Positions 20,701 through 32,225 of a stretch of DNA of 64,000 nt are shown here, in pieces (the stretch's first letter is position 1; the number at the start of each line of letters is the position of its first letter). The position numbers and the translations under genes are program-made. This DNA is from Blepharisma japonicum (taxonomy: Eukaryota > Ciliophora > Heterotrichea > Heterotrichida > Blepharismidae), in contig CATKHK010000005.1 in the NCBI GenBank assembly GCA_949751835.1, forward strand, positions 496,001-560,000. The letters run 5' to 3'. The notes below the pieces were generated by a model. The model worked only from the letters and a program-made list of their open reading frames with translations, did not search any database and was not told the origin of the DNA.

Positions 20701-23700
20701 TGCAAGATAGATGAATATTATCAAGAATGGGAAGGATCAGAGCCATCTTGTGAAAAGTGTCTTCGTTCATGCGATAAGGGCTGTATCAGAAAAGACACAT
20801 GCAACATTTGCCAAGATGTTTTATGTGCTGTTTGTCCTTATTTTGGACGTACTCTCTGTAGTCAATGCATTCCTTATGCATATGGGATAGAAAAATGCAA
20901 ATGCATAGAAAGCTATTGTCTATCTCTTGATAGGTTATCATGCATTAAATTTCCATATGAAAACAGTCCAGAGAAATACTGAATTCACTTTTTACCAAAC
21001 ACAACAATCATAGTAGGAAAGTGAAGCGGCGATTTTATCATAAATACCATTCATCCGTGGATGATAGATATTCACTTAATTGAGAGCGATATCGTAACTT
21101 TCAGCAACAGGGCCTGCACCTTCAGCCCTTTCTATGAAAATTTTACATGCTCATTTAATGTGTTTGTGGATCCAAGCTATGACAATAAGAATGGCCCTAT
21201 CACTATCAAAGCAATTTTCCAAGCATACGTCTATTCAATTACATTTCCAGTATCTTATGATGACTTTTCTGTTTCAATTATGAGCCATCCTGAACGCTTG
21301 GGGGTTGTATTTTACGCAGGCTATAACTATATTCAAATAATGCCGGACGAGGAATTATCATTTAATGATGGTCTTTGCAGTGACGAAAACTGTACGCATG
21401 TAGTGTGCGAGGAGCTTCTATCTCAAAAGTCGATTTCTTTAATAGGAGAACATATTGATTGTGTATATTCAGGGCCAGGCATAATTTCGATATATGTAGG
21501 ACATGTTAAAGATAATACGAATTTCTTGATTTTCAGAGAAAATGTTTTTTATGGACCAGGCCATAATGAAACAAACTTTAAATATTTGACTGTGCCTTGG
21601 AAACTTCAAAAGCCACCACTACCTGTTGCTTTAATAACTCCTGTAGCTGAAGCTTGCTGCTCATGCATCGTTATTTTTGATGGTTCTGGATCTTCAACTC
21701 GATTAGGAAGCCTAAAATATAAATGAATTTTCAGTGAATTTATGCTGTATTCTGGTGATGATACCGAGAGAATAGCAAATATAACGTTAAAGAGTTGTAA
21801 TATAGCAAAAGAGCACAAACAATTTAATGTCACTTTAATAGTCACCGACAATTTCGACCAACAAACCAGCACAAGCATCACAGTAAACATGACAAGTGAT
21901 GATGTTGCAATTAGTGGGTGAAAGGATCCCAAAATCAAGGCAATAACTAGTGAAATTACCAAACTCATTTTTCAATACCAGAAGAGTTCCAAAATCCATC
22001 TTGACCCCAACCCTATGGTTATATGAAGCATATACAAAAAAATGCCTGCAAGGGTACTTCAAGGAAGTAAAGTCTATGAGTCTACAGGAGTTGAGTTTGC
22101 TTATACATTTACTGAAAAGGGAGAATATGTAATAGTTTTGGATGCGTTTTTTAATAACAACACTTATAAAATTTCAACAAATGCTTCAATAATTGCTAGT
22201 CCTCCAGTTCCTAACTTGATCCTGAATGGAGTTAACACTTATGTCTTTGCAAACTCAAATATCACTGTAAATTTGACTGCAAGCTATAACGGAGAAGTTT
22301 TTGAGCTTGATAAAGGCTATGCATTTATTAAAAATTCAGAATGCTCCAATGGAGAATTTGTTGAGATTGCTGGAGATATTTTCAAGCTAAGAGTATTTAA
22401 TAAAGAAAGAATATTTAACTGCAGTTTTACGCTAGGCTTGAGAGATTATCCTGAATATGAGTCTGATGTCAGCTGGCTCTATGTGGTGAAAGGAAACATT
22501 CCAAGGGTGTATATTATTTCCATGTTTCCTTATTTAGATCCTTCAGAGCCAGTAAGATTAGTTGCAATCGTAGCAGACTCCTTGAGAATGATAATTTCTT
22601 GGAGAGAAAAGAATGGCCATCCATTTATCGCCACTACACCAACTGATCAGCCAAGTATGACAATTAAAGAATTCAGTATGCTTTGTGGAATAGAGTACGA
22701 GTTTGAAATCACTGTTATTGATCCAGTTTCTTTTGTCCCTGTCAAGGCTTCAATTAAAAGATATGTAAACTGTCCACCTAACTCAGGCACTTTTGAAGTT
22801 GATCCTAAAGAAGGCCAAGCGTTGAATACTCAGTTTAGTGTTCTGTTTGCAGGCTGAAGCGATTTAGAAGGAGATAATCCCGTTTCTTACCAAGTTTTTA
22901 TGCAAAAAGACGAAAATATGATTGCCCTGACTCCAAAAACAACTGAAAATAAGTTTCAAATAGTTCTAGGAGAGAGAGGAAAGGTTACTCTCGTAGGGAG
23001 AATTTATGATTCACGAGGTACTTTCAACGAATTCAAGCTTCAGGTTAACATTAATGACTCAGGTTTTGTTAATGCTAAAGAAAGATCAGAAATATTGTAT
23101 AAAAGTGGGATGGAAACCATGGACTCAAACATGTTCTTCTCCTCCATCAATTCAATTGCTCATTATGCTTTCCACAACACTCTCAACTTAAATAACTTGA
23201 CAGACTGCATAGAAAACCTGGTCGGAGCTTTAAATAAATGGATGGACTCTTCAATGCCAAGAATCGGACTATCTGAATCAAGTACCGTCATTGACGCAGT
23301 CTACACCTTACTTGAAAAATCAGAAGTGTATAAAGAAAAACTATTGCTTGATATCTATAATACTCAAAACAAAGCTCTGAATCACACAAAGATCCTTGAC
23401 ATCCGCACATACAGGACAATAATTTCGAACCTTGACAATTTGCTTGATAGTCTTCAGAAATTATCAACTCAAAATAAGAGCGCTCATACAGAAATGGACC
23501 TCTTCAAAATGATCAATCAAACTTACAGTGAAGGAAGTCTGAAGTATTTGCAGACAATCAATCCTAATGAAAGTCCTATAAAATATAGAGGTCAGAAATT
23601 CAACTCAACAAATCTTTCAGCTGATGGAAAGTCATTGGCCAAGCGTATTGAATATGACTCACCAATTGAAGCTAGCACTGCTAAGTTTAATATAAGCACG

Positions 23701-25740
23701 TTCTTGAACTCTGACTCCACAAACTACTTAGTCTCAATACTTTCAGTTGCTCCATTTAAGAATATTTCAGACGCTCTTCTAAGTTCTGCAAGTGACTCTC
23801 TATCTTCTTCAAAAGGCTACTCATTTAATGGTGAATCAGTTGTTTCCTCTGACTCAGCTATAATAAAAGAATTCGTTTATTCGGATAAACTTACATCAGG
23901 ATGGGTGCAGCCTAGTTTATCTAAAAACACAGGGAATATTATTAATCCAGTTTTATCTGCTCAGCCGGTAAATGAAGTTAGCAGTGAAGTCTCATATGAA
24001 ACAGTTGACATTAGCCTAGAACCTACATGCACTGTTTATGACCTAAATATTGAAAAAAGCTCATTTAAGTACTGTAGAACGCTCTGGGGAGAACACGGAA
24101 TAGCAACTTGCGTTTGCGAAGTTGTAGGGCTTATTGGAGTGCAGCCTTATCCGACTTTGTTTAACATAGTGGAGAACAGGTTTAAAGTATGAAGGGATCT
24201 TGGCATCCCTACAGTTGGTACCATTCCTGTTTTTGTCATCTTTTCATCTATTTTGGTTTTATATATGTTTGGATTAAAATATGTAGGCCAACTTGATGAA
24301 TTATATGGAGCTCATTGAAAAATGAAGGTTTTGAAAGCTAATAAAATAATTCTTGAAAAAATTGGAGAATTTAAAGATGAAATAGACCAATTATCAAAAA
24401 AATGAGATGATGAAATTTTCAATAGATTGAAAAGCAGGCTAGAAGAGGAGATGAAAGATAAATATGATAATCAGACCCTCAATAGCTTGCTTACAAAAAA
24501 AAATCTAGGAAATTGTATTGAAAATTACATAGATAGCCAAAATTTGGATGATTTAAAGTGTGTAATAAGTGCTCTAAACATAGATGATAAATTCAAAGCT
24601 GAAATAGAGACCCTGAAATTAAAGTATAATTGTTTGATGAGAATGCTTTGCTTAGACGAAATATATGATTGGTGAAGAGCAAAGCCAGTTCTTAAAAGAA
24701 TAAGAAATACTATTGAATCAGACATGAATTCCAAAGAAAAAAAAGTTGATTCAATCATTGAGCTGGATATAAATTCACATAAAGCTCTGCTAGATTCAAT
24801 AGACAAATTGAAGCATTATATTATTAGATACTTAAAACAAAATCATATAGAAAAATTGTTTCAATATAAAACAACGAATAAGTGTGCAGAAGTATCACTA
24901 GAGGAAAAAGATGATACTAGTAACGATCCTGGGAAAATGAATGAAGAAGAATTAATATATACTACCAATGATGACAATAAAAGGAGTGAAAATAATAGAG
25001 ATTCAACATATGACTCAATAATTAATATACTTGATATACATATAATAGTTGACTCACAAATAAATGACGAAAATAGTAATGAGGACACAACATTTTTATC
25101 AAAATTATTAACAGACTTGCAAGCAGAAAAAATAACAAGCGGTAACTATAAGAAAAGTTTTTTTGGGTATTTTATAAATCACAATGGTATCTTAGGAGTG
25201 ATTGGATTAACAGATTTGAACTCTCCAAGGAGATTTAAGCTAACTTTTTTAATATTATCCATTTACACTGAAATTACTATTGCCATTTCAGCCTTTGATA
25301 ACAAAAATCGGCTAATAGACAGGGAAGTATGATTGTTATTATATTTTCAGAAGCAAACCTTATATATTTGGGTTTTATCAATCATTTTTGGTCTATTACC
25401 TTTAATCACAAAAATCTGCTTCAATTACAATGTTTTGAGCAGCCAATTTGAGAAAAACAAGTATTTGAGACGTTTAAATAAAAGCATATTACTTGGCTAT
25501 ATTTTTAGTTGACTAATGATTTTAGGTGAGTTTGTTTACTGCCTATTGAAACTCCGGTTGTGCCCTTTGACTAATTTCTATGTATATATGTCATATGTAG
25601 CCCAATCCTTGATGCTATTTTTACTTTCGAGCGGAGTTATAATACCATTCATTATATCTCTATTTCATTATTGTTGTGGAAAGTCATGCAAAAATGATAA
25701 TAGAATTATTCAAGACTACTTACAAGAAAATCAAGTATAA
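17758..25740 (+). CDS. Polycystin-1-like REJ/GPS surface receptor, copy 1
   Basis: A single intronless frame of 2660 residues crossing many TGA (Trp) codons. A signal peptide (YKLFLVLFIISRLENAYA) is followed by alternating LamG/ConA-like domains (about 85-300, 430-640, 762-970) and furin-type Cys-rich modules (about 295-425, 641-760, 971-1068; e.g. CNICETKECYSCSDSFVC). Next comes an Ig/PKD-REJ-like region (about 1075-2080) with many N-glycosylation sites, then a GPS-like motif (about 2086-2130, ...GIATCVCEVVGLIGV) and TM1 (GTIPVFVIFSSILVLYMFG). After TM1 are an acidic cytoplasmic coiled-coil loop of about 300 residues and four or five C-terminal TM segments beginning RRFKLTFLILSIYTEITIAI. The order REJ-GPS-TM1-loop-TM bundle is that of PKD1-family proteins, but I see no PLAT domain. 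ATG 17782 (MYKLF) aligns with the start of the other copies. Probably ciliary or cell-surface; ligand unknown. Confidence 0.75.
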
Positions 25741-25974
25741 ATTATATATATAAATTTTAATTTATTTAGAATTAATTGATATAGTAAGCTGACGCATAAT
25801 TCAGTCTTTTTCTGCTTTATAATTAACTATATAATCATCTTTCATTGGAATAGGGTACCTGGATTTTAAAATATATTGCATGAAATAGATATTGATTAGA
25901 TTGTTATGATTAAAATTAGCTATTTAATATATAATATAGTTTATACAGTTATTTTTATTATTTTGTGATGATTT

Positions 25975-26160
25975 TATTGATCAAAACATGTAGAGATAAT
26001 AAAGATGATGTAAAAAATTGTATTATAATAAGATTTTAAGAAAAATCTCAACAAAACATATTATTCTAGGAGAGGTGCTGGATATGCAGATATATTTGAT
26101 GAGACAGTAATTTGATAGGAAGATTTAAATTTGTGCATGTTATTCTTAATGTTTGACATC
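25975..26160 (+). pseudogene. Decayed fragment related to the tail downstream of the zinc-finger/TPR gene
   Basis: Words such as GATAATAAAGATGATGTAAAA, then CTCAACAAAACATATTATTC and TTTGATGAGACAGTAATTTG, line up in order with 50830-50970 (AAGATAAAGATGATGTAAAA, CTCAATAAAGCATATCCTGG, TTTGATGAAAACAAAAATTTG). The frame is lost here through stops and indels. It shows that the duplicated unit once followed receptor copy 1 as well. Confidence 0.55.
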
Positions 26161-26439
26161 AGAAATTACTCAAGCAATTCCACAAATTGACAAATGCTAA
26201 ATATCCCCACTTACCAACTTGTGGAGTTGGAATCGGGAGCCAAGGGCGCAAGCATTAAACCCACATCCATCCCCCTCAATGATAAGCTACCTTTCTTTAA
26301 TAGTAAGAAATATAAGAAATATTGCAGTTTTATTATTTCTAAACTATTAAAATACGGACTTGATATTCTTAAAAAGTTAATTATTATAATTGCTTATAAG
26401 ACTTGTATAATTTGGCAGATCTAAACAGTCTTAAATCGG

Positions 26440-26747
26440 CTTTGTTTAAAAAATGCATTTACTATGAAGCCATGCAGTTTTCTTTTTGTATATTTGCTCT
26501 TTTATCTGATTTTATGCTTTTGCTTTAGCCTAAATGCTGTTGTATGTTAAAATTGAAATACATTTATGAGATTTTAAAGGAGATGGCTCAATTCCCACAA
26601 TATAATTAGATGACTTATATAGGACACATGCCATAAAAGATAGTGTTTATTATTAAGATTAAATAATCTGTAGAGCGAATATTTATTAATCTGATTTATT
26701 AAAGTTGAGAAATTGCCAACTAAAACGCAAAAAATTATAGAATAATT
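26440..26747 (+). repeat. 5' flank repeat of receptor copy 2 (shared with 33490-33827)
   Basis: About 310 bp upstream of the copy 2 start closely resemble those upstream of copy 3. Shared words include TAAATAATCTGTA, ATTTATTAATCTGATTTATTAA-like runs and GTTGAGAAATTGCC just before the start. It probably carries the promoter. Copy 1 does not have it. Confidence 0.7.
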
Positions 26748-29015
26748 ATGAATAAGCTTTTAACTACACTTTTTATCGCCTCTAGGCTTATAAATGTGCA
26801 GAGTAGGAGTAATGAACGATCCTGCTATCAAGATGATGGCTACTTAAAGATTGGATCTGATTATGTGTTTTGCTATACCGGATGCGAAGCCTACTTTGGG
26901 AATGCCGACTGATATCAATGCTCCTCATGCTACTTAGACTATGAACTATTGAGCAATCTTTGCTTGCCCAAAACTCACTTTCCATCTACTTCATTTGAGT
27001 TTGAAAGCCAAATTAATATTGGCATGGATCAAAAAGGAATATTTCAAGTAGGATCAAATAGTGCTAATAAGTGTCCGAACTATAATGCGAATGGTTTATA
27101 TCCTACTTATCAGAGAGGATGCTATTATACCAAAAGCTCCTATATGACTTATGATAAGTTTAATTTGAGTTCTTGTAATTTTACATTCGGCTTGAGAGAT
27201 TATCCTGATTATGAGTCTGAAGTCAGCTGGCTCTATGTTGTTAAAGGAAACATCCCAAGGGTGTACATTATTTCTATGTTTCCTTATTTAGATCCTTGCG
27301 CACCAGTGAGATTAGTTGCAGTCGTAACAGACTCCTTGAAAATGATGATTTCTTGGAAAGAAAAGAACGGCAACCCATTTATCACAACTACACCAACTGA
27401 TCAGCCAAGTATGACAATTCAAGAATTCAGTATGCTTTGTGGAATAGAGTACGAGTTTGAAATCACTGTTATTGATCCAGTTTCTTTTGTCCCTGTCAAG
27501 GCTTCTATTAAAAGATATGTAAACTGCCCACCTAACTCAGGCACTTTTGAAGTTGATCCTAGAGAAGGCCAAGAATTAAATACTCAGTTTAGTGTTCTAT
27601 TTTCAGGCTGAAGCGATTTAGAAGGAGATGGTCCCATTTCTTATCAAGTTTTTATGCAAAAAAACGAAAATATGATTGCCCTGACTCCAAAAACAACTGA
27701 AAATAAGTTTCAAATAGTGCTTGGAGAGAGAGGAAAGGTTACTCTGGTAGGGAGAATTTATGATTCACGAGGTACTTTCAACGAATTCGAGCTTCAGGTT
27801 AACATTAATGACTCAGGTTTTGTTGATGCTAAAGAAAGATCAGAAATATTGTTTAAAAGCGGGATGGAAACTATGGACTCAAGCATGTTCTTCTCCTCAC
27901 TCAACTCGATTGCTCATTATGCTTTCCACAACACTCTCAACTTAAATAATTTGACGGACTGCATAGAAAACCTGACCGGGGCCTTAAACATATGGATCGA
28001 CTCTTCAATGCCAAGAATCGGGCTGTCTGAATCCAGCATTGTCATTGACGCAGTCTACACCTTACTTGAAAAATCAGAAGTGTATAAAGAAAAGCTGTTG
28101 CTTGATATCTACAACACTCAAAACAAAGCTCTGAATCACACAAAGATCCTTGACATCCGCACATACAGGACAATAATTTCGAACCTTGACAAGTTGCTTG
28201 ATAGTCTTCAGAAATTATCAACTCGATATGAGAGCGCTTATACAGAAATGGACCTCTTCAAAATGATCAATCAAACTTACAGTGAAGGAAGTCTGAAGTA
28301 TTTGCAGACAATCAATCCTAATGAAAGTCCTATAAAATATAGAGGTCAGAAATTCAACTCAACAAATCTTTCAGCTGATGGAAAGTCATTGGCTAAGCCT
28401 ATTGAATATGGCTCACCAATTGAAGGTAGTGTTGTTAAGTTTAATATAAGCACGTCCTTGAACTCTGACTCCACAAACTACTTAGTCTCAATACTTTCAG
28501 TTGCTCCATTTAAGAATATTTCAGACGTTTTTCTAAGTTCTGCAAGCGACTCTCTATCTTCTTCAAAAGGCTACTCATTTAATGATGGATCAGTTGCTTC
28601 CTCTGACTCAGCTATAATAAAAAAATTCGTTTATTCGGATAAACTTACATCAGGATGGGTGCAGCCTAGTTTATCTAAAAACACAGGTAATATTATTAAT
28701 CCAGTTTTATCTGCTGAGCCGGTAAATGAAGTTAGCAGTGAAGTCTCATATGAAACAGTTGACATTAGCCTAGAACCTACATGCACAGTTTATGACCTAA
28801 ATATTGAAAAAAGCTCATTTAAGTACTGTAGTATGCTCTGGGGAGAACACGGAATAGCAACTTGCGGTTGCGAAGTTGTAGGGCTTATTGGAGTGCAGCC
28901 TTATCCAATAATTAAAAGCATTCTGAAGAACAGGTCCTGAGTTTGAACGAATCTTGGCATCCCTACAGTTGGCACCATTCCTGCTTTAGTCATCTTTTTA
29001 TCTTCTTGATTTTAA
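26748..29015 (+). CDS. Shortened chimeric REJ/GPS receptor, copy 2
   Basis: One open frame of 755 residues (TGA as Trp) made from receptor parts. The signal peptide and first Cys-rich/LamG start (MNKLLTTLFIASRLINVQS to about 27170) resemble copy 3. The frame then jumps within one domain (FNLSSC|NFTFGLRDY) straight to the REJ/GAIN region, skipping about 4.2 kb that copies 1 and 3 have. From there to the GPS motif it is nearly identical to copy 1 (for example NLNNLTDCIENL, SGMETMDSS). It ends in a half TM1 (GTIPALVIFLSSWF) at TAA 29013-29015, and the sequence after that joins the copy 1-type 3' flank, so the loop and TM bundle are lost too. Several N-terminal Cys are substituted. The frame is nevertheless intact, so a secreted or single-pass product is possible. 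It may equally be a young pseudogene. Confidence 0.65.
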
Positions 29016-30548
29016 TAAGGTTATTCAAATGTACTTAGGAGTAAATCAAGATGAATGATATAACTAAATTTACATTTATTTAGAATTAATTGATATAATA
29101 AGCTAAAAGCATAATTTAGCTTTTTAATGCTTTATAATTAACTATACAATCAGCATTCAAGAGAATATGATGCCAGAATTTTCAAAATAATTTTAAAAAG
29201 ATTATTTATGATGATTGATTTAAATTATTGAACTCCATAAAGAAAAAAAGTAGCCATCATTGACTATATTATTTTGTTGAACAACCCTAATAGCTGAATG
29301 CTCATCATTTTGTATTTTACCAGGAAATATATTAAAGTTTCACATATATCCTATATTTGAATACAAAATGGTAAAATACTTTGAAACCTTATTTTATGTG
29401 CTGAGTTGGCATATATTGAGCTTCTTGATGTCTTCCTTTGAACTTTATAATTGATTAGTCAATAGAATAAACTTTCCAAGAGAATAGTTGACTTTGCACT
29501 TTTCACAGATAATTGAAAATATAGACTCTAATTTTAAAAGTTTGCTTTCCTCATAATCTTGATCAGGTTGTGAAGCATTCGATTTATTGCTTGAAAACTT
29601 CTAGACTTCATTGTTCGAGAAATTATTTTTTTATAATAAAGAGGCACAGTTGATCAGTAATCTGTTTGTTGTGGGGTGCTTATTAGGCCAACCATAATAA
29701 CTACCACACGTCATTTTTCAAATCCTCTTCCTCTGGCTATATTCTATCTTTTATCCTTGTTGTTTGTTTTGGGTTTGCTTTTGGCAGCATTTCTGAATTT
29801 TTAAAATTTCATTTATGATTTTTCACCGAAAAAGTTACTGAATGTGTCTTAAGAAGTTTATTATTTGGCTGAGTTATTTTGGATGAGGATCCTCCTAGGA
29901 ATATTATTCTGCTGAATTCTGTGTTTTTAAGTTATTCTTTTTGATACATTTTGCTGTGAAATATCTTCTTCGCTGCTTTTTTGTTCATCTTCTTTTCTAG
30001 AGTAAGCTGCACCAGAAGAAGAGATGGGTATTTCTCTACTTTTTCCAAATTATACCATCCTCATTTTCCATTTCAAAACCTTTCTTCTGCATAATTTATT
30101 ATTTAGTTTAATATAGCATTTTTACAGTAGATTTATTGTAGTAGCATTTTCCAGACCTGGCGTTAAACTTAATTACTTTATTACACGCTGCTAACAGCGT
30201 AAAATAGCTCATTTAAAAATCTCATGCTAGTCATCTTTTCCAGAGGATCCTTCTTCAATGCAATTACACCAAATAATTTTGTATCTCTTCCATTGATATC
30301 AATGAGCTGTGAACTTGGTTCTATCTTGCCTCCGGCGGTCTCGCTAGTCATTATGCCCTAGGAACTAAGTTGATTGATGTGATGCTAACCTTCCTTAAGA
30401 AAGCAAAATTTTCCCGCTCACTTATGTAGAGGATTGGAGAAGGAAATATTTTTTCAGGAATTGATTTTATTTTATTTATAAAACAAGCAATGCCAATTTA
30501 ATGATTATTCGTCGACATTAAAGATGTATACTGTTCTAATTTCATGTC
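29016..30548. other. Long non-coding interval with scattered decayed coding traces
   Basis: 1.5 kb after copy 2. 29056-29160 matches the copy 1 3' flank. 29229-29290 matches 50757-50815 (the GAACTC..ACAAAGAAAAAAA segment). A 56-residue minus-strand ORF lies at 30181-30351. On the minus strand near 30040-30100 a short run beginning MQKKGFEMENEDGI is followed by stops. The rest is unexplained AT-rich sequence. Confidence 0.5.
30181..30351 (-). CDS. Short ORF, 56 residues, unrecognised (possibly a gene fragment)
   Basis: ATG to TAA, beginning MTSETAGGKIEPSSQLIDI and ending LNELFYAVSSV. Composition is protein-like (balanced charge, an amphipathic LEKMTSMRFLNELFYAV helix) and GC is higher than the surroundings. 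No family recognised; its surroundings are decayed, so a remnant exon is as likely as a small gene. Confidence 0.25.
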   Translation of the reverse strand: MTSETAGGKIEPSSQLIDINGRDTKLFGVIALKKDPLEKMTSMRFLNELFYAVSSV

Positions 30549-30831
30549 AGCCCGAAAATTCGAGAAAAACAAAATCACTCACCCTACAAATTGAAGTATC
30601 ATTCTGGGTTATATTTTTACTGGAGCAATATTTTTGCCAGAAACAGTTTATTCTTTCATTAAACTTCGAGATGGCCCTTTGACTAATATCCCTGCATACT
30701 TATCATATATAGCTCAAGCCTTATTGATATATATGCTTATGAGTCGCATTGTTGCTCATCTAATTATTGCTTTCTTATATTGCTGTGACTGTTTTAAATG
30801 TTTCTCTGCATGCTGTAAGGCATGTAAGTAA
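30549..30831 (+). pseudogene. Remnant of receptor C-terminal TM bundle
   Basis: Reads FEKNKITHPTNWSI, then ILGYIFTGAIFLPETVYSFIK, LRDGPLTNIPAYLSYIAQAL, and ends FKCFSACCKACK followed by TAA. This aligns with the last 95 residues of copy 3 (SLGYFFTAAIFFVEIYYSFIKL, DCPLTNISAYLSYIANAL). Everything upstream that would belong to the receptor is gone or unrecognisable, so it is the 3' stump of a fourth receptor copy. It is followed by the same spacer and zinc-finger gene copy as copy 3. Confidence 0.85.
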
Positions 30832-30879
30832 TTTGCCAGAAGAATCATGCGAATTTCAAAAATTCAAGCAGTTCCTACT

Positions 30880-31234
30880 AATTCGCATACTGGAGTACAG
30901 AGAATAGACTATAAAATAAATAATCTATAAAATAGCGAGTATTACAAAGATGTTAGTATAGCCTTATTTTTTTCTAAACCGTATATAGCTTTATACATTT
31001 CAATTCTAAGGTACTGTTGTTAAAATAAATATTAAGGATCAATCCCCTATGATACCTTAGCCCATTGCAGTTTAGTATTTAAGGTATCGAATATAAGTCA
31101 GCTCAGGCTAAGATAATTCACCTATTAGTATCTTTTATACGCAAATTGTGGCTCATTGCATGAATTCATAAAGTCAATTATTAGTTATATGAAATCATAA
31201 ATTGATTTTAAATTATATAAAATAATAAAGATAA
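30880..31234 (+). repeat. Receptor/zinc-finger junction spacer, copy A
   Basis: The stretch from AGAATAGACTATAAAATAAA to the ATG of the zinc-finger pseudogene recurs at 42105-42384 and 47850-48167. Shared words: GAATAGACNATAAAATA, GTATTATAAAGA-like, ATGAAATCATAAATTGATTTTAA, AATAATAAAGAT. Present three times in the same gene order. Confidence 0.8.
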
Positions 31235-31880
31235 ATGAATGATTTATGTAGATATTGTGGAGTACCTGAGGCTTACTACCAATGCGACTCCTGCAATAAG
31301 CAATTTTGCATGGAAGACTGAGATAAAGCTCACTCAAAAATTTTGCATAAACAACTCAGAATTGTTTTTCAAGTTAACAAAAATCAAGAGAAATTTTATA
31401 AGAATTGTTAGGATTAATAAAGAAAGAATCATCTAATATTTTTAATTCTATAAAAAAGAAAAATATAGAAAAATATCAAAGCACATTTAAAGATATAATT
31501 GAACATCATTTTTATATTAATATTTGGTGCAATAAAATGATATCTTACATGATGGAACATAATTTGTTTATAAAAAGCTTTTATATATTACAATTATATA
31601 TTTTTTAATAAATTCTCATGAATTTGTGGAGCAATATGCAAAAAGATTTAATTTATTACATTTTGAAGACAATCCATTAGTTTATTTCTTTACTTTTTTT
31701 ATGGATGGTTATTCCAAGTACGGGTGTAAAAGTATATATGGCCTAAGCTGATCAATACATAAGAATTTATCTATTGCAGGGTTCATTATAGAAGCATTAA
31801 AACCTTTCTCAAGCATCATCAATATAAACTCACTTATGAGTTATTAAAAATTTAAAAGAGTTTTCATTCTATATTCCACT
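31235..31880 (+). pseudogene. Zinc-finger/TPR gene, broken copy A
   Basis: Begins MNDLCRYCGVPEAYYQCD with all zinc ligands, near-identical to the intact gene at 48168. A run of A's is one base shorter than in the intact copy (after FQVNK), shifting the frame to a TAG. Homology continues in another frame (LGLIKKESSNIFNSIK, ...KSIYGLSWSIHKNLSIAGFIIEAL) with further stops, and fades near 31880. The TPR part is absent. A decayed host gene copy. Confidence 0.85.
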
Positions 31881-31946
31881 ATCCAATAATATTTTGAGCA
31901 AAAGCATGCTCAAAAACCATATGATAGAAAAGTATTTTGATAATTT

Positions 31947-32225
31947 TTGAGATTGGAAGTCGACTGTATTGGAATATTAAGCATCTGCGTACAGAAAGTG
32001 ATATTTGGCAAATATTGTATTTTTGAAAGTATAAATCAAAATATTGATAATCATAAGTGGGTTGATTTTAAAGATGATAATAGACCATCTTTTAGAATTC
32101 CAAATTCTCGACACCAATTTATCGAATTGATTTCAGATAAAGTGACTGTATGGAAATTGGCAGGGCCAATGCATTTGAGCCATTTTATAAACCGCGAAGT
32201 TATGCTTAACTTTGGCACAAAGTAA
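31947..32225 (+). pseudogene. Unrecognised open fragment after zinc-finger pseudogene
   Basis: 92 codons in frame (CVQKVIFGKYCIFESINQNI, KWVDFKDDNRPSFRIPNSR, KVTVWKLAGPMHLSHFINRE). It reads like coding sequence but not like any part of the zinc-finger/TPR protein, and the apparent start is not supported. Probably a piece of another gene brought in by rearrangement. Confidence 0.35.

Larger units (their letters stand above)
25741..26747. other. Spacer between receptor copies 1 and 2 with decayed fragments
   Basis: 1 kb. The first 100 bp (25750-25850, TTTATTTAGAATTAATTGAT...) recurs after copy 2 at 29060-29160. Around 25975-26160 lies a decayed version of the segment at 50815-50984. An island of higher GC (26205-26290) with a 76-codon open stretch stands out and is unexplained. 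The last 310 bp is the 5' flank repeat shared with copy 3. Confidence 0.6.

Noticed and set aside
17758-25740. Receptor copy 1 as a string of small genes or a pseudogene broken by TGA
   Set aside because: All segments share one frame, are broken only by TGA, and the joins fall at Trp-compatible places; copy 3 has the same layout.
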